Origin: Oscillospiraceae bacterium NTUH-002-81
GTDB lineage: Bacteria > Bacillota > Clostridia > Lachnospirales > Lachnospiraceae
Assembly (NCBI GenBank): GCA_032620915.1
Contig: CP136052.1
Coordinates: forward strand, 3,542,001 to 3,606,000
Reading direction: 5' to 3'
DNA length: 64,000 nucleotides
Position 1 is the first letter of the stretch. Each line of letters starts with the position of its first letter. The notes beneath the pieces are model-generated. The model did not search any database, was not told the DNA's origin, and worked only from the letters and a program-made list of their open reading frames with translations. The position numbers and the translations under genes were made by a program. Positions 49,998 through 59,566 of this stretch are shown piece after piece.

Positions 49998-50040
49998 AAA
50001 GATCCTGTTCTATATATCATAGTATGAACAGGATCTTTTT
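49998..50040 (+). terminator. Strong terminator after the truncated fragment
   Basis: AAAGATCCTGTTC and GAACAGGATCTTT pair exactly and are followed by T. Confidence 0.85.
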
Positions 50041-50167
50041 ATAATGATTTATTTTCTATCTAAAATTTTATTAAACTGACTAAAGACTCCATAGTTTGTG
50101 TGTTTGACTTACTGTTTATATCTATCTTCTCCTAAATATTTTTCTAGTCATTGCAATATAAAATTGC

Positions 50168-50740
50168 TTATACAGTCTCTTCCTTAAGAGTCCTGGTATT
50201 CTGGATAATATACAGAGCGACCGATATGACCATCATTATAGCGCACAAACCAATCAACAGATCTGATACCATCGGTGTAATGTGGAACCATATAATATGC
50301 ACCGCTGCAGTTCCATATAATAAAAAGGTTACTATCTTTCCATGCCAGTCTGCACCATGTACTTTTCCTGTCTTTCGTATCACAAGACATCCACTGACTA
50401 CCATATACAGCTCCTTACCTGCCATTATTACGATTAAAAGAAGCACATGCGGAAAACGAGTAAACAGACAGATTAACATCGCTGCCTGTGTCAGCTTATC
50501 AGCCACCGGATCAAGTATTTTTCCTAAATTACTAATCCTATGGAATCTTCTTGCGATATATCCATCAGCAAGATCCGTAAGACCAGACAGCAATAAGATT
50601 TCACCAGCTAACAGAGGATTTTTCTTTACACAATAACTCCATATAATTACCGGAATCAGACAAAGCCGAAAAAAAGAAAGAAGATTAGGAACCGTAATAA
50701 TTCTATTCAAATTTTCTTCCTGATTCACTTCACTCTGCAT
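50168..50740 (-). CDS. CDP-alcohol phosphatidyltransferase (PgsA-like)
   Basis: A 190-residue membrane enzyme with the family signature DLADGYIARRFHRIS...LDPVADK, which holds the metal-binding Asp residues. PgsA makes phosphatidylglycerol phosphate from CDP-diacylglycerol and glycerol 3-phosphate. Four or five helices follow. It is the last gene of a minus-strand operon after a FUSC protein (gap 11 bases). Being in the mobile AT-rich region, it is probably an accessory paralogue supplying phosphatidylglycerol to the cardiolipin synthases encoded upstream. Confidence 0.88.
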   Translation of the reverse strand: MQSEVNQEENLNRIITVPNLLSFFRLCLIPVIIWSYCVKKNPLLAGEILLLSGLTDLADGYIARRFHRISNLGKILDPVADKLTQAAMLICLFTRFPHVLLLIVIMAGKELYMVVSGCLVIRKTGKVHGADWHGKIVTFLLYGTAAVHIIWFHITPMVSDLLIGLCAIMMVISVALYIIQNTRTLKEETV

Positions 50741-50751
50741 GTACGGTCATC

Positions 50752-51795
50752 TCACTTTCCTTTTTTTTTAGACATAAACCAATAAAATATAACACAAAAT
50801 GCTAAAGCAAACACAACACCAAAAACATTTTGAATCACTCTAAGACTAACCGCTCCTTGTAGTCCATAAGTCTCTGCAGCAATGGCTAAAGCACCAAATG
50901 TGTTAAATACTGCCTGCCAGCCATATTGTGCTGAAAATCCTACACCGATTCCACCAAGAATTCCTATATATGCATAGATTGACGAAGGAAGCAGAAAATA
51001 TAATACTGTAAAACATATAACACCTGCAATATTTCCGACAATCCTTTTACGGACTCTGTAGTGCATATCTTCCATAAACGGCAAAATCGCGGACATGGCC
51101 GCAATACCAGCCCACATTGCACGTGGCATATTACAAAGTTCTGCAATGCAAAGGACAATCGGTACGCATAAAATCTGACATATCTGCCATTTTGTTCTGG
51201 AAGAAGTGATATCAAATTCTTGTATCAGATCTTTCAGATTTCTTTTATAAGTTCTGTTTTTATGATTTCGATAAAATACGAAGCAGGTAAGTGCTGCACC
51301 TAAAGCCATTCCGACTAATCGCATCTGATAGCTTTTTCCCGTAACATCATAACCATATAGCAGCAGATACCCAAGAACCAATGTAGATTGATTAAACATG
51401 AATGGATTATGGCATCCGAACAGAATCAACACAGCCAGTGCCGCAATATTTAATAGCATTCCCAATACCGGTGAAAACTGATTTGCCAAATGCGGACATA
51501 CAGTCATAATTACAAAGAACAAAGCCAAAAGCATCGTAGATTGTCCGGTGTGGATCCCCAGATCCGCATTTCTAAACACCATGAGACATAATAAGACTAC
51601 TACACCTACAATGCTGTTCTCATTTCCAAATAGGATACTGAAAATACTAACAAAGAAAAAACAAAATGCCATTGTAACAGCTATCTTCACCAGATATACC
51701 CACATATGATATAATTTTTCTTTTAGTGTTTCACTCTTTTTCAACAGGTTTTTAGAACCTGCCTGATTTAACTGCAACTCCTGATAAAATGTCAT
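50752..51795 (-). CDS. FUSC family membrane protein
   Basis: A 347-residue protein with two clusters of membrane helices: FFFVSIFSILFGNENSIVGVVVLLC in the first and NIAGVICFTVLYFLLP in the second, separated by a basic cytoplasmic loop (RNHKNRTYKRNLKDLI). This is the layout of fusaric-acid/aromatic-acid exporter-like proteins. It starts 33 bases after the histidine kinase gene and is presumably controlled by that two-component system. Substrate unknown; efflux of amphipathic acids is a guess. Confidence 0.8.
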   Translation of the reverse strand: MTFYQELQLNQAGSKNLLKKSETLKEKLYHMWVYLVKIAVTMAFCFFFVSIFSILFGNENSIVGVVVLLCLMVFRNADLGIHTGQSTMLLALFFVIMTVCPHLANQFSPVLGMLLNIAALAVLILFGCHNPFMFNQSTLVLGYLLLYGYDVTGKSYQMRLVGMALGAALTCFVFYRNHKNRTYKRNLKDLIQEFDITSSRTKWQICQILCVPIVLCIAELCNMPRAMWAGIAAMSAILPFMEDMHYRVRKRIVGNIAGVICFTVLYFLLPSSIYAYIGILGGIGVGFSAQYGWQAVFNTFGALAIAAETYGLQGAVSLRVIQNVFGVVFALAFCVIFYWFMSKKKGK

Positions 51796-51828
51796 ATAAA
51801 TCCTCCCATCTTCTAATTTATCTTAAAA

Positions 51829-52872
51829 CTATATAATCTCATCTTTCTGCTTTGGCAGCTCTATAACAAATCTGCATCCACCATATTCACGGTTTTCTGC
51901 TTTGATTGTTCCTCCGGCACTATCTACAATCCGTTTTACAAGTGCAAGACCTAGGCCATTTCCTTCTGCTTTATGAGATCCATCTACCTGATAGAACTTG
52001 TCAAATATTCTGGATTTTACATCATCCTCTATTCCTGGTCCTTCATCTTCCAGAATGAACTTAACAGAATCCTGTTCTTGTTTCAGAAACATCGTAATTG
52101 TCCCCTTTGAAGGGCTGAACTTAATCGCATTATCCAAAAGATTTATCCAGACATGCATAAAAAGACCTTCATTCCCAGTATATTTAACTTCCTCCAATTC
52201 TACCTGAAAACCAATTTCTTTTTCTGTCCATTTTGTTTCCAATGAAAGAAATGCCTGACGGATCTGTTCATCCAGACGATATTCTGTTTTTTTCATTGGT
52301 ATATTCTGATTCTCTAACTTGGATAACAGCAAAATATTACCAACCAATCCGGAAAGTCTTTGGGTGTTAAATAAGATTTTTTCTACATATTCCTCTTGAT
52401 CCGGAGACAGTTCTTCTCCCTGAAGCAGCATTGTATATCCTTCAATGGCATTAATCGGGGTCTTAAACTCATGAGAAACATTAGATACAAAATCCATCTG
52501 CAGCACCTCTGTTGCACGAAGTTCTTTTGTCATAACGTTAAAACTTTGATAAGATTCTCCAACTTCTGCTATACGGCTGTTCGTTTCCAAATGCTGTTCA
52601 AAATCTCCCTGAGAAACTTCCTTCATTGCTTTACTAAGTCTGGTAATTGGTTCCAGTAACTTTGCATTGATAAAGGAAGTGATCAGCCCTGCAATCAATG
52701 TATTGAAAATCAAAAGCCAGCCAAGCACAGGTATGCTGCCCGGCAGATTAAAAAAATGATTCAAAAAAGCAAATAATAAAGCAGATATGACTGTTGAAAA
52801 TACAAGTGCCAGCCAGATTGCACCAGTCAGACAGGATCGGATCCGCAATCCTTTTTTTTTCTTTTGTTCCAT
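51829..52872 (-). CDS. Sensor histidine kinase
   Basis: A 347-residue kinase with two N-terminal helices enclosing almost no extracytoplasmic loop, a HAMP segment (LEPITRLSKAMKEVSQGDFE), the H-box SNVSHEFKTPINAIEGYT and ATP lid motifs DNAIKF, DEGPGI and GNGLGLALVKRI. The tiny external loop indicates an intramembrane-sensing kinase of the type that detects envelope stress. Its ATG shares a base with the response regulator stop, so the pair is coupled. Confidence 0.92.
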   Translation of the reverse strand: MEQKKKKGLRIRSCLTGAIWLALVFSTVISALLFAFLNHFFNLPGSIPVLGWLLIFNTLIAGLITSFINAKLLEPITRLSKAMKEVSQGDFEQHLETNSRIAEVGESYQSFNVMTKELRATEVLQMDFVSNVSHEFKTPINAIEGYTMLLQGEELSPDQEEYVEKILFNTQRLSGLVGNILLLSKLENQNIPMKKTEYRLDEQIRQAFLSLETKWTEKEIGFQVELEEVKYTGNEGLFMHVWINLLDNAIKFSPSKGTITMFLKQEQDSVKFILEDEGPGIEDDVKSRIFDKFYQVDGSHKAEGNGLGLALVKRIVDSAGGTIKAENREYGGCRFVIELPKQKDEII

Positions 52873-54995
52873 TATTTTTTCACCACCTTGTATCCAATTC
52901 CACGCATTGTTACGATTTCAAAATCCGGGTTATCTTTAAAACGCTCTCTGAGTCTTCCTATATGTACCTCTATTGTATGTGGGTCTGCCTCCGTCTCGTA
53001 TCCCCATACTTCATCCATCAACTGTTGTTTTGTAAATATTCTGCCTGGCGAAGCTGCAAGCTTATATAAAAGCAGGAATTGTTTTTTAGGTAAAACAAGA
53101 CTTTCCTTATCAGTTGTAACCGTCATTGCATCATAATCAAACTCTGTTGAACCGATCACAATTTTGTGTTCATTCAATATCTGTGCACGGCGAAGCAGTG
53201 CTCCGACTCTTAAAACCATTTCATTCACATTTACCGGTTTTACCATATAATCATCACTTCCCGAAAAAAATCCCTGACGCATATCATCAAAGGAACCTTT
53301 CGCAGTGATCATAAGCACTGGTATCTGATATCCTGCTGAACGAAGTTCTGACACCAGTTCATAGCCATCCATAACCGGCATCATAATATCAGAAATGATC
53401 AGATCAATATATTCCTTATCCAATACTTCTAATGCCTGTGCTCCATCCGATGCACTTTTGACTTGATATCCATTCTTCTCAAGCACTTTTTGGAATAGCT
53501 GGCTTAATTCTTTATCATCTTCTACAATCAATATTTGAAACACGTTTTCCTTCCTCCTTATTAAAACAGATACCTTGCCCATCCAAGCAGATGCTGTACC
53601 AAAAATATTTTTTCTCTGACGTTTCTTTGTTAATTCGATTGGCTCTACATGATATGGATCATTATAAGTTCCGCCTTCTAATATCTGGCGGGACACTTTT
53701 TCATATTCCATCATGCCCTCTTCCAACTGTTTATTAATATCTTTACTGCGTATTACAAGCATCAGTTCCGTATCCAGATATGCACTTCTCATGTCCATAT
53801 TAAAGGAACCGATTACAGACAGATCATCGTCAATCAGAATACTTTTTCCGTGGTATGAATAACCGCCTTCATATTCCCAGATATCAATTCCTGTACTTAA
53901 GATTCTATTTCTGTTTTTCGCATAATCGGCAGCCCCAAATGGATTCCCATTATTCGCAACTGAATTTGTCATGATAGAAAAATCTGAAACGTTCTCTGCA
54001 ATCTCCTCCCATGTATTATACATCATATCATTACAGATAATATATGGCGTGTGGATCTTCACACGATTTTTTGCATTTTTCATCAATTCTCCCAACTGAT
54101 ACCACACTACTGGTTCTTTGGAACCTGTGTGAATAGGATTTGACACTAATGTAATCTTTTCTGTCTCAAAAGTTTCGTCCGTATAATCGGTCTCGCAGAT
54201 TCTTTCCTTATTCTCTTCAAAATATTTCTGATAGCTGTTCTGCAGCTCTAAAATTGCGTTCTTTACAGATTTTCTATTTGCCAGTTTTTTATTGTCATGA
54301 AAATAACCACTGTCTTCCTGATTCCATATGGTTTCAAAATACTCTGACAACTGGTTAACTGAATTTTCTTTCTCAGGTTCATCGCAAACCACTAACACGT
54401 CTCTGTCATAGTTCTTATGTCCCGGAAAATCACCCAGGAAATAATTGTATGTATTTCTTCCCCCAAGAATATATCTCTTTCCATCTGCAATCAAATATTT
54501 ATCATGCATTCTACCCATCATTTTCCACGGTTTCAACGGATTGGCCTTATTATACAGTTTAATTTCAACATTCTCATGGGAAGATAATCCATAGAAATAC
54601 GGATTTCCTTCCATATCAATCCAACTCTCCATTCCATCTACTAACAGACGAATATGTACACCTCTGTCTGCCGCATCATGCAGTGCTCCTAAAATCAATT
54701 TTCCACTTTCATCGGATTGAAATGCAAAAGTAGAAAGAATAATTTCCTTTTTTGCATTCTTGATCAAACGCACTCTTTGTAAAAGCGCTTCTGGATTCTT
54801 TTCTATGATTACTGCCCGTTCTGTATTTTCACTGCATTCGTTCCATGACCCATTTTTTGTTTCTTTTTTGGTTGTATTGGACACTTCCGGCTGCTTTTTA
54901 TATGCAACGCAGATTCCGAGCAATTCATAAAAAACCACACATAAAAAAATTGACAGTATAGCAAAAACAATTTTAAATATCTTACGTTTTCCCAT
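52872..54995 (-). CDS. PLD-family protein reading into an OmpR-type response regulator (apparent fusion)
   Basis: As written, one 707-codon frame. Residues about 1-30 hold a signal-anchor. Two phospholipase D (HxKx4D) motifs are in MHDKYLIADGKRYILGG and YHGKSILIDDDLSVIGS, as in cardiolipin synthases. From about residue 485 comes a receiver (FQILIVEDDKELS, with phosphoacceptor Asp in YIDLIISDIMMPVMDGYE) and a winged-helix DNA-binding domain (ADPHTIEVHIGRLRERF). The join is suspect: AAGGAGG and a GTG at 53543 make a normal start for the regulator, and losing one A from the four at 53563-53566 gives the PLD protein its own stop. A membrane-external PLD joined to a cytoplasmic regulator is also topologically awkward. 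Two separate genes, 53543 to 52872 and 54995 to about 53563, are more likely. Confidence 0.8.
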   Translation of the reverse strand: MGKRKIFKIVFAILSIFLCVVFYELLGICVAYKKQPEVSNTTKKETKNGSWNECSENTERAVIIEKNPEALLQRVRLIKNAKKEIILSTFAFQSDESGKLILGALHDAADRGVHIRLLVDGMESWIDMEGNPYFYGLSSHENVEIKLYNKANPLKPWKMMGRMHDKYLIADGKRYILGGRNTYNYFLGDFPGHKNYDRDVLVVCDEPEKENSVNQLSEYFETIWNQEDSGYFHDNKKLANRKSVKNAILELQNSYQKYFEENKERICETDYTDETFETEKITLVSNPIHTGSKEPVVWYQLGELMKNAKNRVKIHTPYIICNDMMYNTWEEIAENVSDFSIMTNSVANNGNPFGAADYAKNRNRILSTGIDIWEYEGGYSYHGKSILIDDDLSVIGSFNMDMRSAYLDTELMLVIRSKDINKQLEEGMMEYEKVSRQILEGGTYNDPYHVEPIELTKKRQRKNIFGTASAWMGKVSVLIRRKENVFQILIVEDDKELSQLFQKVLEKNGYQVKSASDGAQALEVLDKEYIDLIISDIMMPVMDGYELVSELRSAGYQIPVLMITAKGSFDDMRQGFFSGSDDYMVKPVNVNEMVLRVGALLRRAQILNEHKIVIGSTEFDYDAMTVTTDKESLVLPKKQFLLLYKLAASPGRIFTKQQLMDEVWGYETEADPHTIEVHIGRLRERFKDNPDFEIVTMRGIGYKVVKK
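53541..53560 (-). promoter_or_regulatory. Internal ribosome-binding site and GTG start for the response regulator
   Basis: AAGGAGGAAGGAAAAC is followed by GTG at 53543, opening MFQILIVEDDKE, the natural start of a 223-residue OmpR-type regulator. Confidence 0.75.
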
Positions 54996-55125
54996 CGCAC
55001 ATCACCTGACTTTTTTCATCTTATGTCTATACAATACAAAGTCAGCCTCAATTTAACCTCAACAAGGTTTGTTTTTTTCATCCATGCAAAATCTTCTTTG
55101 TACAACAGACTGTTAGATATAGCAA

Positions 55126-55182
55126 AAACGGCCTTTCAAAAACAGTTAACTTCTAAATCAACTGTTTTTTGAAAGGTCGTTT
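55126..55182. terminator. Bidirectional-looking terminator between cardiolipin synthase and PLD genes
   Basis: Arms of about 22 bases (AACGGCCTTTCAAAAACAGTT and its near complement) with an A-rich/T-rich flank. It ends the upstream bile salt hydrolase-relA-cls transcript on the minus strand. Confidence 0.85.
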
Positions 55183-55192
55183 CATCAAATTC

Positions 55193-56752
55193 TTATAGCA
55201 ATCCAGCAAATAATCTCATAAATAATTGTCCCAGTCGCAAATATGCACTTCGTCCGGTTTGATATTGGTCTGTCACATCACGACATTCTCCCATCGTTCT
55301 TATCAGATCATTTTTTATTTCCACAACTGCCTGACAATCTGCCATAAAACAGCCGTTTTCAAAATGGTGATATAAACTTCGATAATCCAAATTAATTGTT
55401 CCACAAGTTGCCATACAGTCATCTGCCACACTCATTTTTGCATGACAGAAACCAGGGGTCCACTCATAAACACGAACACCATGTTTAACTAATCCATGAT
55501 AAAAAGAACGAGTTACATTATAAATGAATTTTTTATCAGGGATACCAGGTGTGATAATTCTTACGTCTACCCCTCGCTTAGCAGCCAGACATAACGCATG
55601 CGTCATTTCATCTGTTATGATTAGATATGGAGTCATAAACCAACAATATTTTTCAGCTTTATTTATCATACTGATATAAACTTCTTCTCCGACCTGCTCA
55701 TTATCCATAGGACTGTCTGCATAAGGCTGAACAAAACCTGTTTGCTGTGCTTTATAATCGTAATGAATAATGTATTTACTAAAATCAGTATCATTCGTAG
55801 CTTTTTCACTAACAGCATTCCACATTTCTAAAAATGTCACTGTAAGCGACTGAACAGCATCTCCTTCTAAACGAATACCTGTATCTTTCCACTGTCCATA
55901 CGGGTGTGTGTAATTAAAATATTCGTTTGCTAGATTATATCCACCTGTAAATCCGACTTTTCCATCAATAACTGTTATTTTTCTATGATCACGATTGTTC
56001 AAAAACAGATTTAAACCTGGCATAAACGGATTGAATACACGGCAATGAATTCCTATTGCCTCCATTTTTTTCACAAAATCTGTGTTAATAAAGCCTATAG
56101 AACCCATATCATCGTAGAATACTCTAACTTCCACACCTGCTTTTACTCGCTCTTCCAGAACATCTTGAATCTTATGCCATGCTTCAGCGTCTTCTATCGC
56201 ATGATATTCCATAAAGATAAACTTTTGTGCTTTCTCCAAATCCTTAAGCTGTGCCTCTAATCCTTTCACTGCTTCATCAAAATACACAATATCCGTATTC
56301 TGATAGATTGGATACTGCGAATTTCTTTGTATATAACTTGCAATATTTCCTGCCTTCGGAATCGTTTCGTTTATTCTGTTTAAGCACTCCTGATTATCGG
56401 AAAGCATTGGTAACAATTTGCTATCAATTTCTGCATATCGCTCACGCATTTTATGTGTGCCACCATTCAAACCAATCAACAAATACAGGCCTACACCCAT
56501 AATTGGGAAAATTAGAATTAAGATGACCCAAGGCATTTTCATAGAGGATGTCTTATTTGATGCGTACAATCCCAAAACCAAGATCCCACTCAAAATCCTT
56601 GTAAATAAATTTATGATTTCTGCATATTCATTCAAGCGTGTTACGATAGTAATAATAAAAATCACTTCCAGAAGAATGCAGATTATGGAAAAACACAGCC
56701 GTTTTACCCCATTTTTTGTTTTTGCTTTGCCCTCTAAAGTATCTTGTTTCAT
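55193..56752 (-). CDS. cls: Cardiolipin synthase (ClsA type)
   Basis: A 519-residue membrane enzyme that joins two phosphatidylglycerol molecules into cardiolipin and glycerol. Two N-terminal helices precede two PLD catalytic motifs: RDHRKITVIDGKVGFTGG and CHAKMSVADDCMATCGT. The length is typical. It lies between a RelA/SpoT-type gene and the PLD/two-component genes, so the module carries two PLD-type lipid enzymes. Confidence 0.93.
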   Translation of the reverse strand: MKQDTLEGKAKTKNGVKRLCFSIICILLEVIFIITIVTRLNEYAEIINLFTRILSGILVLGLYASNKTSSMKMPWVILILIFPIMGVGLYLLIGLNGGTHKMRERYAEIDSKLLPMLSDNQECLNRINETIPKAGNIASYIQRNSQYPIYQNTDIVYFDEAVKGLEAQLKDLEKAQKFIFMEYHAIEDAEAWHKIQDVLEERVKAGVEVRVFYDDMGSIGFINTDFVKKMEAIGIHCRVFNPFMPGLNLFLNNRDHRKITVIDGKVGFTGGYNLANEYFNYTHPYGQWKDTGIRLEGDAVQSLTVTFLEMWNAVSEKATNDTDFSKYIIHYDYKAQQTGFVQPYADSPMDNEQVGEEVYISMINKAEKYCWFMTPYLIITDEMTHALCLAAKRGVDVRIITPGIPDKKFIYNVTRSFYHGLVKHGVRVYEWTPGFCHAKMSVADDCMATCGTINLDYRSLYHHFENGCFMADCQAVVEIKNDLIRTMGECRDVTDQYQTGRSAYLRLGQLFMRLFAGLL

Positions 56753-56787
56753 ATATATTCCACCTTCCTACTTGCTCAGTTTTCTCC

Positions 56788-57468
56788 CTAAATTTCGTGG
56801 AACATACCAATTTTGTCTTTTATTCTCTGCATTTCATTATCTGCTTCAATGATAGCTCTTGCAGAATGAAGTAATTCTTCACTTATCTCATCATAGCCAG
56901 GCATTTCTTCAATTCCTTTTTTATAGCGAAGTTGATGTTCCAATGTTGCCCAGAAATCCATACCATTGGTTCGAATCTGTAATTCTACACGCATAGGTGT
57001 TTTACCCTTAGCAAAAAATACTGGTATTTCAACAATCATATGATAGCTTCGATAACCATTCGATTTTGGATTTTTTATATAATCTTTTATTTCAATAACT
57101 TTAATATCATCCTGTTGGGTAATCAAATCTGATATCATATAAATATCGTCAATAAACGCACAAACTATTCGAACGCCTGCTACATCATTGAGATATGTCT
57201 GTATATTTTCTGTTGTAAATTCATATCCCATCTTCTGCAGTTTATCGTAAATACTATTGGGCTTCTTAATTCTTGTTTTTATAAAAGAAATAGGATTTCG
57301 ATTGTTCTCAACTGAAAATTCATCATCCAAAACCTCAAGTTTAGTTTGTATCTCCCGAATAGCACAACGATACATCATCATTAAATTATAAAATTTTGTA
57401 GCATTATTTAAAAACTGTAGTGATTCCGGACTGTTCATCCTGAGTTTTTTTACTTCATCTTTTGTCAT
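56788..57468 (-). CDS. Small alarmone synthetase (RelA/SpoT-domain GTP pyrophosphokinase)
   Basis: A 226-residue stand-alone synthetase domain without hydrolase, TGS or ACT domains, like RelP/RelQ proteins. Recognisable blocks are DVAGVRIVCAFIDDIY, NPKSNGYRSYHMIVEIPV and PMRVELQIRTNGMDFWATLEHQ, the latter with the catalytic Glu. It should make (p)ppGpp from ATP and GTP or GDP. It sits between the cardiolipin synthase (gap 35 bases) and the bile salt hydrolase (gap 38) in one operon. Confidence 0.9.
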   Translation of the reverse strand: MTKDEVKKLRMNSPESLQFLNNATKFYNLMMMYRCAIREIQTKLEVLDDEFSVENNRNPISFIKTRIKKPNSIYDKLQKMGYEFTTENIQTYLNDVAGVRIVCAFIDDIYMISDLITQQDDIKVIEIKDYIKNPKSNGYRSYHMIVEIPVFFAKGKTPMRVELQIRTNGMDFWATLEHQLRYKKGIEEMPGYDEISEELLHSARAIIEADNEMQRIKDKIGMFHEI

Positions 57469-57506
57469 GGAACTTTCCTTTCTACCTCATCCCTGATTTC
57501 AAAACA

Positions 57507-58485
57507 TTATTTATTTTGATAGTTGATTCGTTCTCCTTGAATTACTGAATAACAAATCATTTTATCACTATCCAGATTTTCTACATGCATATCTACTGCA
57601 CTGATCTGATGGTTTTCATAAGTATTGTAATAATAAATACCTTTTGTAACATTACAACACGACGTATACAATGTGATTTCATATTTTCCATCCGCTACTT
57701 CGCAACATCCTCGTTGCTGATCCACAGATCCGAGAATGTGGAAGAATTGGCTAACGCTTTCTTCCTCTGATTCACCTGAAATTGCATTTACCTTTGTAAA
57801 AGCTACACGTACAAAGCGTGAGGAAGATGAGAGATCTCCCGGAAGACCTAATCCTCCCATACCTCTACTATATGCATCAAGAGCCAAATTTTCGCAGAAA
57901 GTATTTCTGGGCTGTTTAGGAGATAAATGCATATAATTATTTAGTTGAAACATCTGCTGTGGAAATGGCGGATTATTCGTAAGCACTCCTACTGGATTAT
58001 CATAAATATGCAAACCATCTGACATAGATTCTACCGTAATTGACTCATTCTCATCAGAAATGATCCAGTGTAATTGTGCTAATGGCAATTGCTCGCTGAA
58101 AGGAGTATTAACAATATTAATTCGTTCAAGAAGCTCGCGAACTTCAACTAAAGAAGAACACTGACTTAAAATCCACGGAATAAATTCAAACTGTGCAATA
58201 TTTTCCACATCTGGCTTAATCGCGGCATAAACAGCATTTCCGACAAAATTCAGTCCTGCCATTGCCACTCCTTTTTTCATTCATAGCATCATAATACAAA
58301 GGATAATCCTCTGCAACATGAGCCATTCCAATAATTGCATAATGATTTTTCATATCGCCAACATGGCGAAAATTAAACGCATAATTACGTGGTGTAATTA
58401 CTATCTGATCACCATAAGAGAATTCATAATCGAGGGTTCGTCCAAAGTAAAAATCTTTTGTCTTATAAGTTGCTGCTGTACACAT
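57507..58485 (-). pseudogene. Choloylglycine hydrolase (bile salt hydrolase), frameshifted
   Basis: An Ntn-hydrolase of family C59 that removes glycine or taurine from conjugated bile salts (or cleaves penicillin V). The nucleophile is Cys2 after Met removal (MCTAATYKTKDFYFGRTLDY, with the catalytic Arg). NNPPFPQQMFQLNNY and the later SSSRFVRVAF also fit. The frame breaks in the six T at 58272-58277; with five, YYDAMNEKGVAMAGLNFVG reads through, giving about 325 residues, the normal length. AGGAGG lies before the ATG. Apart from this one base the gene looks intact, so it is probably functional. Confidence 0.87.
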
Positions 58486-58544
58486 GATCGTTTATCCTCC
58501 TAAATAGATTGAAATATGTCAATGAGTTTTTTTTCTTGAACAAT

Positions 58545-58574
58545 AGTATAGCACAATCTTTTATTTTGTTCCAA
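58545..58574 (-). promoter_or_regulatory. Putative promoter of the bile salt hydrolase operon
   Basis: Minus strand: TTGGAA (58569-58574), 18-bp spacer, TATACT (58545-58550), about 60 bases before the start. Confidence 0.5.
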
Positions 58575-58620
58575 CTTCATACATGATCATAACATGTAAA
58601 CTTTAAACTATTTTCCTGGA

Positions 58621-58837
58621 TTATTTCTCCATCAGTTTTTCAAACCAAGTATCCATAGCTAGGATGAATTGACCTACGTCTGGCAATTCTTGCAGCATTT
58701 CGTTTAGGGTTTTGTGCTTCACATATTTCTGCACATACACCCAACAGGCAAGGCTACTGGCTTCTGATACAATGTCAGCTATGGTTTTGCGCATAAGCTC
58801 TTCAAATTCAGCAATTTCTTCTTTCGGAACAACATCA
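58621..58837 (-). pseudogene. 5'-truncated gene fragment abutting repeat copy 2
   Basis: DVVPKEEIAEFEELMRKTIA and the following DIVSEASSLACWVYVQKYVK run to a stop at 58621. The frame enters the antisense of the repeat without a start, so the gene is cut exactly at the repeat edge. I do not recognise the family. Confidence 0.5.
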
Positions 58838-59089
58838 TATGTGGTGACAGTATGGAGCCTCTCTATCTGGATGGACAGATCATCTGGATTCATAAACAAG
58901 AAACTCTTAAAGAAGGAGAAATCGGTGTCTTTTTCCTCGATGGTGATGCTTATGTAAAGAAATATCATCAATCTGATTCCGGTATCCAACTTATTTCTCT
59001 AAATAAAAAATATGCTCCTATCCAAGTCACTTCCGGCTCCACCTTAAAAACTTTTGGAAAAGTAGTTGGCTAATTTTAAAAGGCTGATG
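58838..59089 (+). repeat. 252-bp direct repeat, copy 2 (orphan 3' end of S24 repressor gene)
   Basis: Encodes the S24 C-terminus from about the catalytic GDSMEPLYLDG onwards to the same stop, with no helix-turn-helix part upstream. Unlike copy 1 it keeps the full terminator after AAGGCTGATG. It is a non-functional gene fragment. Confidence 0.9.
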
Positions 59090-59126
59090 CATTAACAGCT
59101 CACTTCTGCTATGCACCAGCCTTCTA
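59079..59126 (+). terminator. Terminator after the orphan S24 fragment
   Basis: AAGGCTGATGCAT pairs with ATGCACCAGCCTT, followed by a T-rich tail. It is probably the native terminator of the repressor gene. Confidence 0.7.
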
Positions 59127-59128
59127 TT

Positions 59129-59566
59129 TTATATTTCTTCATATCCACAAATTTCTTCCACAGGTTTTTCAAAAAATTCTGTGAAATCATGATGGAGCTG
59201 ATATGTAGGATTTATAAATTTGTTCCTCTCCAGTCTCCTTATATTATCCTTGCAATTTTCCACCATCTCGGCAAGTTCTGCTTGTGTAAATCCAGCTTCC
59301 ATGAGAATTTTCTTTAAGCTTGTCCTTAGTTCTTTCATTGGCAAAAATTTCCATCTGTTTCTGCGCCATATATTATCCATTTCATAAACATCCTGCAATG
59401 CTTCATCTTTGGAAATAAACTGTTTGTCTAAATTTGATGTATCTCCCGGAAGTGTATAATGAACATTCCAATGATCATTTTCTGCCTGCACTGTATATAA
59501 GCCCTCTTTTCCAAGAAGCAACAAATAATCTGCCTGCTCTTCCAAAAATACTACACCATTAATCAT
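59129..59566 (-). CDS. Helix-turn-helix-containing protein of unknown function
   Basis: A 145-residue protein. The N-terminal half (GVVFLEEQADYLLLLGKEGL) resembles no family I know. The C-terminal half, LKKILMEAGFTQAELAEMVE followed by NCKDNIRRLERNKFINP, is XRE-like: a short helix, a turn at Q-A-E-L-A and a recognition helix. It could be an antitoxin-like or element-encoded regulator. No partner gene is seen beside it. Confidence 0.6.
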   Translation of the reverse strand: MINGVVFLEEQADYLLLLGKEGLYTVQAENDHWNVHYTLPGDTSNLDKQFISKDEALQDVYEMDNIWRRNRWKFLPMKELRTSLKKILMEAGFTQAELAEMVENCKDNIRRLERNKFINPTYQLHHDFTEFFEKPVEEICGYEEI

